NCBI GenBank assembly: GCA_021734025.1
Contig: JAIPJS010000002.1
Span: forward strand, 372,001-436,000
Origin: Candidatus Neomarinimicrobiota bacterium
Lineage (GTDB): Bacteria > Fidelibacterota > JAANXI01
DNA: 64,000 nucleotides
Reading direction: 5' to 3'
Below are positions 7,690 through 17,035 of the stretch, one piece after another. The translations under genes and the position numbers were made by a program. The notes beneath the pieces were generated by a model. That model made no database searches and had not been told where the DNA came from. It worked only from the letters and a program-made list of their open reading frames with translations. Position 1 is the stretch's first letter; every line of letters starts with the position of its first letter.

Positions 7690-10563
7690 TCACTTCACGA
7701 GGATCATTTTTTCAGTCTGTACCTGCGAGCCTGCTGTGATACGGTAGAAATACAGGCCGCTTCCGTAAGGACTCCCATCGAAAAGAACTCTGTAGAGTCC
7801 TGGTCTATGCCTGGAGTTCACCAGCGTAGCCACTTTTTTCCCAGTGACGGTATAGACTGATACCGTTACTGGCGCTTTATTTGGCACCGTGTACTCTATC
7901 ATCGTCACCGGGTTAAACGGATTAGGGTAATTCCGCACAGAAAGCTCGTATTGTTCAGGTGAGGAAGACGGATCGAGCGCCGTAGTATTTCTTTCGTATA
8001 GATTCGAGACCGCCTCGCCGGATAACGCATACCGGAATATGCTGAACTCATCCATTCCACCTTTAACAAATACCGACTCATCGGTATTTGTACCAAGTTT
8101 GGTATATAATTCTCCCGTCGAGATATCCCCGACTGTGTCTGGAACAGTTGCAGCCAGTTCTCCATCCAGGTACACCCTGAGTTCATCGGGATGCCTGTGT
8201 GCCATGGCCACAATGTGCGTCCATGTTCCTGTGGCAACCGAACCGGATCCGGTTGCAACTGTCGACGTCCCCTCGCCGTCATTGAGGGAGAATGCAATAC
8301 CCCCGTTCTGGGTAAGATGAAGACTATACCCTGTGCCTCCCTCGTTATTTTGGGAGACCAAAGGTTGTATTGTCCCAGTGGAGTTGGTCTTGATCCAGAA
8401 CGAGATCGAGAAATCTTCCACCCTAAAGCGAATATCCGAATTGTTCAGAACGCCGATAAAATCGTCGACGCCGTCGAGTGAAATTGCCCCGCCGAATGCT
8501 CCGGTGACAGATTTAACGGAGTCCATATTCTTCAGATACGCATAATGTGACTTACCGCCGGAGGATTCATCCTTAAGAAATTCTGATGAAAGGTCATCAA
8601 ATGAATAGGCCGCCACTTCCTCAGCTGGAATAATCTCTGTCCGGAAACTCCAGACCGGGCCTTCTGTGGTTCCGGAACCGTTTACGGCGTCGACCCGCCA
8701 GTAATAAGTCTCCGTATCGGCAAAGCCGAGCTTCGGGCTGAGCGATTTTTCCCGAACATTCTTCACAAACGGGGGCGGCGTTTCTATACCATAATATATA
8801 TCATACGATTCCGCACCCTCTCCTCCATTCCACGCCAATGTCCCGAGCATAGGGACATCCGTGGCCTCGTCCTGTGGTTCGGGGGCCTTTACAGGTACCG
8901 GTCGGCCATCAGCAGTGAGGGTCGTGATCGTTATGGTCGCCGTATCCGATGTTGTACTATTCTTATAGCCGTACACGCGGTAGTGATAGGTGGTGATCGG
9001 TTCAAGTCCGCTATCGGTAAATTCGGTTACATTTTCTCCCACACGCCCCACTTCATCATAGTTGCTTGCAGAATCGACCGAACGCTCTACCACAAAGCCG
9101 GATTCCTTATTGATAATTTCATCCCACTGTAAACGGACTGAATTACCGTCCACATGTATTTTACGTAATCCGGTCGGTGGCAGGAGAAAACCCTCCTGCA
9201 CAGCCAGCATGTTCAGATATTCTTCCACGTTAGTGTAGCCATCTCCGTCCCGATCAGCCGCTCCGTCACTGCCATCGCTGGGATTTAGTCCGTTCTCCGT
9301 TTCCCAGCTGTCTGCCATGCCGTCACCGTCTTCATCTGGTGGAGGAGTCGCCGACTGATAGTCGGGATAACCACCGGCGTCCGACACTTTATCAATAATC
9401 TCTCCGGTCCCGTTCCGGAATTGTGAAACGATATCCGCATCGACCCGATCGCGATTGGGTCTCACCGCACCGGCATCCGCCAGGACGTAGTCAACTACCT
9501 CCGTCGCTTCAAACTGGATAACAGTCGGCGCTTCGGTCGCCGTTTCCGCTCTGATACCACTCTCGGAATCCTGCACGATATTCCATTCATCTTCGGAATC
9601 GCTCTTCCGGTGCGGCCCGATATTCCCGGCAACATAGATTTCAGATCCTGCGGCGACGGCTTCGTCGCCACTTCGGTTTATACGGACCTCCCAGTTGTCG
9701 CTGTCTGGACCGCCTTTAAAAAAGTTATTCACCAGATTGGCATACGTTGGTTGTTCTGTCCCATCACGGTCATTCAACTGAATACAAATTCCACCCCAGT
9801 TATATACCACATTATTTCTGATATCGGCTTTGACACCGCCCTTCAGCAAGGGATTTCGCTGGTTGTTGTGCGCAAATAGATTGTGGTGGATAGAAATATT
9901 CTGTGAATAATCACCAACCAATAATCCTGTTCCATGCGCACCTTCCGGATGAATACTTTCATGGAGCCCCTGCGCGACAAGACTCCACTGGATTGTTACA
10001 TCATGGACCGGATTACTCGCATTGTTGTACCAAATACCCGCATTTTCATCAAGTCCCCATGTGAATGAACAGTGATCAATAACCACATTATAGGCTGCAT
10101 TGGTGATATTGAGTCCGTCCCGGCTGCCCGGATTAAAATCATCCGGATCATCCCCGGGCCGACTCCGGATATACCTGATGACGACATTGTGGGTTTTGAT
10201 TTCCAGCGGCGCGCCTCGCAGGCAGATACCGTCACCGGGCGCCGTCTGTCCGGCAACATAGAGGTATGGATTCGTTATTTCGATGGGGTTCGTTCCCAGA
10301 TCGATAATCCCGCTGACACGGAAAACGATAATCCGTTTGCCGGACGCCGCCAGTGCTGATCGGAAACTCCCACTTCCACTTGAGTTCAGATTCGTGACCT
10401 CAATAATTTCGCCGTCACGTCCGTGAGTGGTCTCCGAGCCAAATCCCTGGGCGCCTGGAAAGGCCGGGAGTTGTGCTAACGTTATCGCTGGTATCAAAAT
10501 TAAAACTAACTCTAGCATTAATCCGTAAAAGCCTGCCGACACTAAATTTTTTCTCTGCAACAA
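7690..10563 (-). CDS. Secreted multidomain pectate lyase (PL1-like) with FN3, LamG and T9SS sorting domain
   Basis: A 957-residue enzyme predicted to split polygalacturonate by beta-elimination outside the cell. Order: signal peptide 1-30; right-handed beta-helix lyase about 32-390 with IDHCSFTWGLDEN (162-174) and HHNLFAHNNQRNPLLKGG (226-243), where the Arg is the expected catalytic base; two calcium-loop motifs DEDGDGMADSW and DRDGDGYTNVEEY (410-450); fibronectin-III-like modules about 462-550 and 557-643; a LamG/concanavalin-like domain about 650-850; and a type A sorting domain from 868 (NYPNPFNP) to the end. The start codon here is TTG; an ATG 15 codons later is possible, but only the longer form gives a charged n-region for the signal peptide. 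Its products fit the GH105, KdgF-like and uronate genes upstream on the same strand. Confidence 0.9.
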   Translation of the reverse strand: MLQRKNLVSAGFYGLMLELVLILIPAITLAQLPAFPGAQGFGSETTHGRDGEIIEVTNLNSSGSGSFRSALAASGKRIIVFRVSGIIDLGTNPIEITNPYLYVAGQTAPGDGICLRGAPLEIKTHNVVIRYIRSRPGDDPDDFNPGSRDGLNITNAAYNVVIDHCSFTWGLDENAGIWYNNASNPVHDVTIQWSLVAQGLHESIHPEGAHGTGLLVGDYSQNISIHHNLFAHNNQRNPLLKGGVKADIRNNVVYNWGGICIQLNDRDGTEQPTYANLVNNFFKGGPDSDNWEVRINRSGDEAVAAGSEIYVAGNIGPHRKSDSEDEWNIVQDSESGIRAETATEAPTVIQFEATEVVDYVLADAGAVRPNRDRVDADIVSQFRNGTGEIIDKVSDAGGYPDYQSATPPPDEDGDGMADSWETENGLNPSDGSDGAADRDGDGYTNVEEYLNMLAVQEGFLLPPTGLRKIHVDGNSVRLQWDEIINKESGFVVERSVDSASNYDEVGRVGENVTEFTDSGLEPITTYHYRVYGYKNSTTSDTATITITTLTADGRPVPVKAPEPQDEATDVPMLGTLAWNGGEGAESYDIYYGIETPPPFVKNVREKSLSPKLGFADTETYYWRVDAVNGSGTTEGPVWSFRTEIIPAEEVAAYSFDDLSSEFLKDESSGGKSHYAYLKNMDSVKSVTGAFGGAISLDGVDDFIGVLNNSDIRFRVEDFSISFWIKTNSTGTIQPLVSQNNEGGTGYSLHLTQNGGIAFSLNDGEGTSTVATGSGSVATGTWTHIVAMAHRHPDELRVYLDGELAATVPDTVGDISTGELYTKLGTNTDESVFVKGGMDEFSIFRYALSGEAVSNLYERNTTALDPSSSPEQYELSVRNYPNPFNPVTMIEYTVPNKAPVTVSVYTVTGKKVATLVNSRHRPGLYRVLFDGSPYGSGLYFYRITAGSQVQTEKMILVK

Positions 10564-10599
10564 AATTTCTGTCCTTAGTCAGTGTTCGGGTGCTACCAT

Positions 10600-10677
10600 T
10601 ATAGTACTGCGTAGTCCCTATCACGCATCCCAAAATACTTAGCGAAAATGACGCAATACGGAATACGCAGTACTATA
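10600..10677. repeat. Intergenic element with 14-bp perfect inverted repeats
   Basis: TATAGTACTGCGTA (10600-10613) and TACGCAGTACTATA (10664-10677) are perfect reverse complements around a 50-bp spacer. The element fills the gap between the GH105 gene and the pectate lyase. A smaller relative with the core GTATTGCGTA lies at 36301-36363. Confidence 0.6.
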
Positions 10678-10705
10678 CCCTATATCGTATAACTTATACT
10701 CATAA

Positions 10706-11938
10706 TCACTTAGCCTTCTCCATTTCCAGGCTGGCGATGATAAATGGTCCGCCACCGTTCAGGGCGTTGGTTCCGATGTCCTCGCTGACATAGTATTCAA
10801 ACGAACCGTCGCGGTAAGGATCACCGCCAAGGCCGGCACCAGTACAAACCATATTCAGGTTGACCAACCCGGCACCATCCACCGTAACGAACTGATCCAG
10901 GAGCCCCTGATACGCCTTTTTCACCTTGGGCAGGTGCTTCTTATCGAGATATCCCTTGTTGATGCCCTTCAGCATTGCATAGGTAAACATGCTTGAAGCG
11001 GAAGCTTCGCTGTAGTTTCCTTCCTTGCCCGGCATGTCCAGTATCTGAAACCATACGCCTGTCTCCGGATCCTGTACTTCCAGGAGCGCGACGGTAAGCC
11101 GCTGGAGAATATTGATAAGTTCCTGCCGGTTTTCATGATCTTTCGGCAGATAGTCAAGTACGTCTACTATGGCCATGGCATACCAGCCGATTGCGCGTCC
11201 CCAGAAGTGGGGGGAAAGCCCGGTTTCCTCGTCGGCCCAATCCATGCTTCTGTCTTCATTCCAGGCATGGTACAATAGACCGGTCTCTTTATCCCGGGTC
11301 TTTTTCTCAATGAGAATTATCTGCTCTGTCAGATCATCAAAAAGGGCCGGTTCTTCGAACATTTTGGCATAACGAGCGGCAAACGGCGTCCACATATAGA
11401 TTCCATCCAGCCACATCTGATCCGGGTAAATCCGTTTATGCCAGTAGCCACCGGCGTCGGTACGCGGATGTCCTTTGAGCTGTTCCCGGATGGTTTCTGC
11501 CGCGAGTCGATACTTCTCATGACCGGTCTCTTCATAGAGTGTCAGTAACAGTTTGCCCGGGTTAACATTATCTATGTTGTATTCTTCGATACTATACCTT
11601 CTGATGTCGCCGTCCTGCTCCACAAATTGATCGACATACCTCTTCATGTAATTGAAATACATGTCATTTCCGGTCTTACGTCCTACCCGTTCAATCGACT
11701 GCATCAGTAGTGCGGCACTATAACTCCAATCATCTAATGAGCCGATGTGGGTGATATTAAACTCTCCATCACCTTCAAGCGAGTAAGCACCCCGTCGGAA
11801 CATTTCCGACTGGGCCATCCGTTCGCTCCATGGTAATGATTCATCTACGATATTCTGCGCTAATGCCATCATTGGAACCAAACAGAGTGCGAGTATGACA
11901 CCAGCCAAAACCGATTTAAACGAAAAGTGACTTTTCAT
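10706..11938 (-). CDS. GH105-family unsaturated (rhamno)galacturonyl hydrolase, secreted
   Basis: A 410-residue protein with signal peptide (...CLVPMMALAQN) and an alpha/alpha barrel. Typical family 105 stretches are DQMWLDGIYMWTPF near residue 172 (with the Asp expected to act as general acid/base) and LLYHAWNED followed by SPHFWGRAIGWYAMAIVDVL around 220-265. YteR/YesR enzymes of this family remove the 4,5-unsaturated uronate left by lyases. The signal peptide predicts periplasmic or outer location. It lies 45 bp downstream of the GH31 gene and 142 bp upstream of the lyase, so it likely trims the lyase products. Substrate (oligogalacturonate or rhamnogalacturonan) cannot be told. Confidence 0.88.
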   Translation of the reverse strand: MKSHFSFKSVLAGVILALCLVPMMALAQNIVDESLPWSERMAQSEMFRRGAYSLEGDGEFNITHIGSLDDWSYSAALLMQSIERVGRKTGNDMYFNYMKRYVDQFVEQDGDIRRYSIEEYNIDNVNPGKLLLTLYEETGHEKYRLAAETIREQLKGHPRTDAGGYWHKRIYPDQMWLDGIYMWTPFAARYAKMFEEPALFDDLTEQIILIEKKTRDKETGLLYHAWNEDRSMDWADEETGLSPHFWGRAIGWYAMAIVDVLDYLPKDHENRQELINILQRLTVALLEVQDPETGVWFQILDMPGKEGNYSEASASSMFTYAMLKGINKGYLDKKHLPKVKKAYQGLLDQFVTVDGAGLVNLNMVCTGAGLGGDPYRDGSFEYYVSEDIGTNALNGGGPFIIASLEMEKAK

Positions 11939-11983
11939 TGGATTGCTCCTGTGTGTGAATGGCTTACGGTTATCGATTGTCCG

Positions 11984-13963
11984 TTATTCCGGCAGGGACA
12001 TTTCCGGCAGTTCAAATGCGTATTTGCTTCCGCTGCGGATATACACCGGTATCTTGTTTACCGGGACATCCTCCTCCAGCGATTGCGGACCGTCCAGTAC
12101 TCGATCCCGGTTCCAGAAGTCAACCCACTGTCCCTCCGGCAGGTAGACCGTTCTGGACGTTTTTTTGTCGATGACTGGCGCTACAAGCAGATCATCGCCA
12201 AACAAATATTGGTAGTGCAGATCGTGGACATTTTCGTCCTCCGGCCATTCCCAGGCCAAATGCCGGACCATGGGAATCCCCATTTCGGCGCTGACTTTCG
12301 CCTGGTCAGTCAGATACGGCAGCATTTTTTCTCGTAGTTGTGCGTAATATTTGTACACCTGTACTGCTTCTTCATCCCAGGAGAAAGGGATATCGTTGTG
12401 ATTCCCTTTCCCGACCAACTGCAGGAGCGGACTGAACGTTCCGAACTCCATCCAGCGGAGGAATGCTTTCTTGGTGGCATTATTTCCATAGCCCGGGACA
12501 TCGGTGCCCCAAAAGGCGAAGCCTGTCATTCCAGCGGCAGTCTGTGCGCGCACCGCGGAAGGCAGACCACTGTAGGTATCGAACCCACTGCTGAGATCGC
12601 CCGGCCACTTCATGGTCCAAGCCTGGGTGCCGGCCCAACCGGCCCGGGGCGTCAGCTGGTAATCGTCCCCGTGGACTTCCTCCAGGGCCTCGGCGTAGGT
12701 TTTCACAATGAGATAGGCATGGTAGTTGTGCATTTCCATGGGATCGCGACCACTTGGAGGCGTTGCATCTTTGGGATAGGTTTGTCCGCGGTCGAGTTTA
12801 ATGCCATCCACCCCCATTTCCAGCGCATTCTTGATAATATCCTTAAACCACTTCTGCGCTTCCGGTTGGGCAAAATCTACGATGTACTGATCCAGGGATC
12901 GATTGGATTCATGCTTGTTTACCGCGGCAAAGTAATTATTCTCTTTGCCCTCCTCAAAATAGCGGGAATCCGGCGTCAGGAAATCGCATCCCCAGACGAT
13001 AAGACGGATATCCTGATCGTGAAGACGCTTAATTTGTTTCTCCGGCTCCGGATACCGCTCTTTATCAAAGATAAAATCGTCGCTGCCGTATTCACCCTGG
13101 GCCCAGGGCCGATCCAGCCAGACAGCGCCCAACGGCATATCGTTTTCTTTCATGCGGTCTACGTCGGTAAAAACATTATCCCAGGTTCCGGCGTCATGCC
13201 AGATCTGTGGGAGGAATGTCCACTGGGGTGGTTGTGGCGGATAGCCGGTTAAATCAAGATATTGCGGCAGAATGTCCCGCATGGTTTCTCCAACCCAAAG
13301 ATGCATAGACAGGTTTGGCGACTCGAAACGGATCGCCGTGACGTTTTTATCGGTTTTTCCAAAATCGAACGTCCCCAGATAGGCGTTGTCCGCAAATAAG
13401 CCGTACCCGGCTGTTGACATATAAAACGGAACATACGCACACTCATCCGGCGTCCCGGTGTGGTCCCACATCTCTACTTTGTGGCCCGCCGCATCCACGG
13501 TTTCCGTACTCCAGAGATCGCCCAGTCCATAGAAATGGTCCTCAGCCGACTGCTCCAGATTCACCTGGACGGCCTCGGCGGCTCCGGCTGGCGGTAACAG
13601 TTCAAGTGTGATATGGCTCTCCGCATCCATCTTCACCACTAGCTGGCCAGTCTCACCCGATTCCGTAGCTAAATCGGCGACAAACCCCTGAAACCGACGA
13701 TGGATCTGTCCCGTCTTCGTAAATGGGATTGCTTCACCGTCTGTCTCGTAGACAAAAGCATTATGCTTTTTGGTTTGGAGTCGGACCTGATCGTCCCTAG
13801 AAATAGTTAATGCAGGCGGTGTGGACGAAAACTCAACAGAGACTTGTTCCGTTTGGATTGTTGCATTGCCGTTCCACACATCCACCGTTATCGGTTCGAT
13901 CTGGGCGGCATTCACCGCTGCAGCAAGGATAAATACTGTCAGAAATATAGAAAGGTTCTTCAA
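11984..13963 (-). CDS. GH31-family alpha-glycosidase, secreted
   Basis: A 659-residue glycoside hydrolase with signal peptide (MKNLSIFLTVFILAAAVNAAQ), an N-terminal galactose-mutarotase-like sandwich, a TIM barrel from about residue 240 (PQWTFLPQIWHDAGTWDN ... GAVWLDRPW) and C-terminal beta domains. The expected nucleophile sits in GVDGIKLDRGQ and the acid/base Asp in WPGDLSSGFDTYSGLPSAVRAQ. Family members act on alpha-xylosides, alpha-glucosides, alpha-galactosides or sulfoquinovosides. The residues after the nucleophile are RGQ rather than the common FGE or MNE, so the substrate may be unusual. It lies between the KDPG aldolase and GH105 genes and probably removes side chains from pectic or related glycans. 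Confidence 0.85.
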   Translation of the reverse strand: MKNLSIFLTVFILAAAVNAAQIEPITVDVWNGNATIQTEQVSVEFSSTPPALTISRDDQVRLQTKKHNAFVYETDGEAIPFTKTGQIHRRFQGFVADLATESGETGQLVVKMDAESHITLELLPPAGAAEAVQVNLEQSAEDHFYGLGDLWSTETVDAAGHKVEMWDHTGTPDECAYVPFYMSTAGYGLFADNAYLGTFDFGKTDKNVTAIRFESPNLSMHLWVGETMRDILPQYLDLTGYPPQPPQWTFLPQIWHDAGTWDNVFTDVDRMKENDMPLGAVWLDRPWAQGEYGSDDFIFDKERYPEPEKQIKRLHDQDIRLIVWGCDFLTPDSRYFEEGKENNYFAAVNKHESNRSLDQYIVDFAQPEAQKWFKDIIKNALEMGVDGIKLDRGQTYPKDATPPSGRDPMEMHNYHAYLIVKTYAEALEEVHGDDYQLTPRAGWAGTQAWTMKWPGDLSSGFDTYSGLPSAVRAQTAAGMTGFAFWGTDVPGYGNNATKKAFLRWMEFGTFSPLLQLVGKGNHNDIPFSWDEEAVQVYKYYAQLREKMLPYLTDQAKVSAEMGIPMVRHLAWEWPEDENVHDLHYQYLFGDDLLVAPVIDKKTSRTVYLPEGQWVDFWNRDRVLDGPQSLEEDVPVNKIPVYIRSGSKYAFELPEMSLPE

Positions 13964-14049
13964 CCCAGCCCTCCCTTAGTTACGCATTATGGGTTGTAAA
14001 AAAAGATGGAGCTCCCCGGCTTTACAGACGGATAATCGTCAAGACCAGG

Positions 14050-14709
14050 CTATCCGGCAGATTGCCCTTCCCGGAATTTTTTGATCCTGGAAATGAACTC
14101 ACCAGCGAGCTCGGTCAGCGTCTCCCAGTCCTCATTGGCTATCGCCTTTTTGTTCAGCAGTGCCGATCCCACGCCAAGAAATTCGGCACCGGCACCAAGA
14201 AAATCCGCAACCGTATCCAGGTTCACTCCCCCGGTCGGCGTCAGTTTAATCTGTGGCATCGGGCCCTTAATCGCCTTCAGGTGTTTTGGCCCGACACTGG
14301 ATGCCGGAAAAACTTTGACCACATCTGCACCGGCTTCCCAGGCAGCGACTACTTCCGTTGGCGTAAAGCCACCGGGAATCGCCGGGGCATCGTATCGATG
14401 GGCAGTGTGGATAATTTCTTCTTTGAATATCGGGGATACCACGAACTGGGCGCCGGCATTAATTGCCATCCTGGCCGTGGCGCCATCCAATACGGATCCC
14501 ACGCCCACTAAGACATCGTCCGGGAGCTCTTGTCGCGCCTGGCTAATGACGTTCAGCGCGTCTGGTGTGGTCATCGTAATTTCGATACAGTCGATGCCGC
14601 CGGCCCGGATCGCGTTGACCGTGGCCAGCAGTTTTTCTACGCTTTCCATCCGGATCACCGCCGCAATACCGGTATTGGTCAACTGCTGTAGAATTTGTGC
14701 TCTGTCCAT
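14050..14709 (-). CDS. eda: 2-keto-3-deoxy-6-phosphogluconate aldolase
   Basis: A 219-residue cytoplasmic class I aldolase splitting KDPG into pyruvate and glyceraldehyde-3-phosphate. Conserved stretches: IRAGGIDCIEITMTTP (catalytic Glu), VGVGSVLD, FVVSPIF, PAIPGGFTPTE, VVKVFPASSVGPKHLKAI (Schiff-base Lys) and LTPTGGV. Length is normal for the family. It starts 26 bp after the KDG kinase gene, so the pair completes the lower part of uronate breakdown. Confidence 0.92.
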   Translation of the reverse strand: MDRAQILQQLTNTGIAAVIRMESVEKLLATVNAIRAGGIDCIEITMTTPDALNVISQARQELPDDVLVGVGSVLDGATARMAINAGAQFVVSPIFKEEIIHTAHRYDAPAIPGGFTPTEVVAAWEAGADVVKVFPASSVGPKHLKAIKGPMPQIKLTPTGGVNLDTVADFLGAGAEFLGVGSALLNKKAIANEDWETLTELAGEFISRIKKFREGQSAG

Positions 14710-14735
14710 AAGTCAGTCGTCTCCCAGAGATATAA

Positions 14736-15824
14736 TTATCGTTTAATTCTGGCTGATCCGCCGCCCATCACGCTCTTCACCTCATCTACGGTGATGACGC
14801 TGGTATCGCCTCGTGTCGACTGCAATAAGGCTCCGTGCGCTGCACCGAATTCCACAATGGTCTGCGGATCGTCGAAATCGTTCAGGAAGCCGTAAATCAT
14901 CCCGCTGCAGAAGCCGTCACCGCCGCCCACGCGATCCTCGATCTCCAGTTCCTCGAACTTATACGAATGATAAAAGTCGCCGTCGTACCAGAAAAGCGCC
15001 GACCAGTTATTCAGCAGACCGGACAGAACCTCCCGCAGCGTAGTGCCGACGACCGAGAGGTGCGGATAGGCGTCCAACACCTGGCTAACCATCTTCTTGT
15101 AGTTCTCCACCTGAAGTCCGGTATACGATTCGTCAGTGCCCTCAATCTCGAAGCCTAGCACCTTTTCAAAATCTTCTTCATTCCCGATGAGAACATCGAT
15201 GTATTGTACCAAAGGACGGGTGACCTCGATCGCTTTCTCAGTCGTCCAGAGTTTACTTCGGAAATTCAGATCGTAGCTCACGACGGTTCCGGCTTCGTGG
15301 GCGGCTTTCATGGCATTTTTCGCCACCTCGGCACAGCCGTCACTCAGAGCCGTAAATATGCCACCCAGATGAAACCAGCGAACGCCGCGCTCGTTGAAAA
15401 TCCGTTCCCAGTCGATCTCGCCAGGTTCCATGTTCATCGTCGCAGAATGCCCGCGATCGTACATGGTAACGCTGGCGCGGATCCCGGTGCCCACCTCGGT
15501 AAAATTCAGGCCGACGCGATTTTCCTGGCCAACACCGTCGTACGGCTCCCAGAGCACTTCGCTGAAATCCATGCCGCTGGCCTGTGCATGATTTCGGATA
15601 AATGCTCCCAGCGGATTATCGACCAGTTTTCCGGTCCAGGCGGTGCGGAGCCCGTATCGCGCCAACGCATACGCTACGTTATATTCTCCGCCGCCGGCAT
15701 ACGCCTGGAAATACGGAGCGGTTTCGATTCGGTCGTGCCCGGGAGGGCTTAAACGAATCATGCACTCTCCCAGTGATAACAGATCCAGTTCGCATTCATC
15801 TGCGGATTTAATGTCTAATGCCAT
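14736..15824 (-). CDS. kdgK: PfkB-family 2-keto-3-deoxygluconate kinase
   Basis: A 362-residue ribokinase-fold sugar kinase. It shows the N-terminal GGGEYNVAYALARYG sugar-site stretch and the C-terminal ATP/anion-hole motif as VGGGDGFCSGMIYG near residue 300, where the Asp is the catalytic base. The usual GAGD is GGGD here, as is common in FCB KDG kinases. Coupling to eda makes 2-keto-3-deoxygluconate the most likely substrate. The start ATG is preceded by GGAGAT. A paralogue with the same GGGD motif lies at 26654-27733. Confidence 0.83.
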   Translation of the reverse strand: MALDIKSADECELDLLSLGECMIRLSPPGHDRIETAPYFQAYAGGGEYNVAYALARYGLRTAWTGKLVDNPLGAFIRNHAQASGMDFSEVLWEPYDGVGQENRVGLNFTEVGTGIRASVTMYDRGHSATMNMEPGEIDWERIFNERGVRWFHLGGIFTALSDGCAEVAKNAMKAAHEAGTVVSYDLNFRSKLWTTEKAIEVTRPLVQYIDVLIGNEEDFEKVLGFEIEGTDESYTGLQVENYKKMVSQVLDAYPHLSVVGTTLREVLSGLLNNWSALFWYDGDFYHSYKFEELEIEDRVGGGDGFCSGMIYGFLNDFDDPQTIVEFGAAHGALLQSTRGDTSVITVDEVKSVMGGGSARIKR

Positions 15825-16234
15825 TTGAATATCTCCGGTTTGGTACAGCAGTGTTCAAGTTAAAATTGTGTTATAGTGTTAAAGTGTTCAATATTATCGC
15901 TCAACCCGGTCATGATTCTGGCGTCTTGAGTTCTGTGTCCGAACCCCATTTCGGATTGGTCGTTCCTGCCTCGGCCGGTAGTTGTTCGTGGTCTGTTGTT
16001 CGTTGTAAAACCGGAAAAACTATCGATCTGTTCCTCACCCCTATTTTTATTTGCTCAGAAAGAAATCGGGAGCCGAACCATCGTTCGACGAACGACCAAC
16101 AACGAACATTTTTTCCTTTTCCCCTTCTCCCTTTTCCTTTCTCCGTCCAAACAACATCGATGAAGATTACGATTAAGATTAAGAGTAAGATTAAGAAACA
16201 GCACAATCCTATATCTTAATCCCTACACAGCTTT
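15825..16234. repeat. Composite low-complexity intergenic island
   Basis: A 410-bp gap made of chained degenerate short repeats: GTGTTA/AAGTGTT heptads (15849-15891), TTGTTCGTTG units (15980-16007) with an inverted partner (ACAACGAAC at 16099-16107 against GTTCGTTGT at 15998-16006), a pyrimidine run TTTTCC/CCCTTCTCC (16108-16145), and GATTAAGA hexamers (16160-16198). An open frame crosses it but is only a translation of the repeats. A similar GTGTTA block lies at 53334-53368, also about 30 bp ahead of a gene start. Confidence 0.6.
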
Positions 16235-17014
16235 TCAGATCGTTTGCGCGGTAAAGCCACCATCCACGTAAATCAGAGAGCCGGTCACGAAGGAGGAAGC
16301 GTTTTCGGAAGCCAACCACACCACAGCGCCGGACAGTTCCTCCGGTTCGCCGAACCGGTTCATCGGTGTGTGGTTAAAAATGGAGTTGGTGCGTTCCTCT
16401 GTCAGGATTTCGCGGTTTTGTTCCGCCGGAAAAAATCCAGGGGCCACCGCATTGACACGGACGTTATCCTCCGCCCATTCTCTGGCGAGAAATTTTGTCA
16501 TGTTGTTCATACCGGATTTGGAAATGGAATAGGTAAACACCTTAGAAAGCGGTGTCTCCGAAGAGGCTGAAGAGATATTGATAATGCTTCCACCACCCTG
16601 TTCGATCATCTGTTTACCAAACACCCGGGATGCATAGAAGACACCCTTCAGGTTCACGTCAAGAATCGTATTCCACTCGTCTTCATCGATATCGAACACA
16701 GGAGTTGTGGAGTTGATGCCAGGCGCGTTCACCAGGATATCGACCCTCCCGAAGGCATCGAGGATGGAATCTCTGGCAGCAGTCAGGCTGGCTTTATCGG
16801 AGGTATCAGCCTGGACGGTAATTGCTTCCCCACCGTTGTCTTCGATGGCCTTTTTGTGGTTTTCGGCACCGTCGCTGTTACTGTGGTATAACACGGCAAC
16901 TTTGGCGCCGGCCTGGCCAAGAGCTGTGGCCATACTTCCTCCGAGTACGCCACTGCCGCCAATGACTACGGCAACTTTCCCCTGTAGCCCGAATAGTTTG
17001 TCCAAATAGCTCAT
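16235..17014 (-). CDS. SDR-family oxidoreductase (fructuronate reductase or KduD-like)
   Basis: A 259-residue classical short-chain dehydrogenase: nucleotide-binding GGSGVLGGSMA near residue 18, NAPGIN at about 90, catalytic Ser in INISSASSET, and Tyr-x3-Lys in YSISKSGMN. It starts 21 bp downstream of the tagaturonate epimerase gene. Two roles fit the locus: reduction of D-fructuronate to D-mannonate (UxuB-type SDR as in Bacillus), or KduD-type interconversion of 2,5-diketo-3-deoxygluconate and KDG. The direct link to the epimerase, which makes fructuronate, favours the first; this is inference. Confidence 0.75.
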   Translation of the reverse strand: MSYLDKLFGLQGKVAVVIGGSGVLGGSMATALGQAGAKVAVLYHSNSDGAENHKKAIEDNGGEAITVQADTSDKASLTAARDSILDAFGRVDILVNAPGINSTTPVFDIDEDEWNTILDVNLKGVFYASRVFGKQMIEQGGGSIINISSASSETPLSKVFTYSISKSGMNNMTKFLAREWAEDNVRVNAVAPGFFPAEQNREILTEERTNSIFNHTPMNRFGEPEELSGAVVWLASENASSFVTGSLIYVDGGFTAQTI

Positions 17015-17035
17015 GGTTAACCTACTTTCATATTT

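Noticed and set aside
12338-13252. 304-codon plus-strand frame within the GH31 gene
   Set aside because: Fully antisense to GH31 with its catalytic motifs; frame persistence is explained by codon use of the true gene.
15910-16206. 98-codon minus-strand frame in the repeat island
   Set aside because: It is just the translation of GATTAAGA, pyrimidine-run and TTCGTTG repeats (GKGRRGKGKN-like text) with no gene-like composition.
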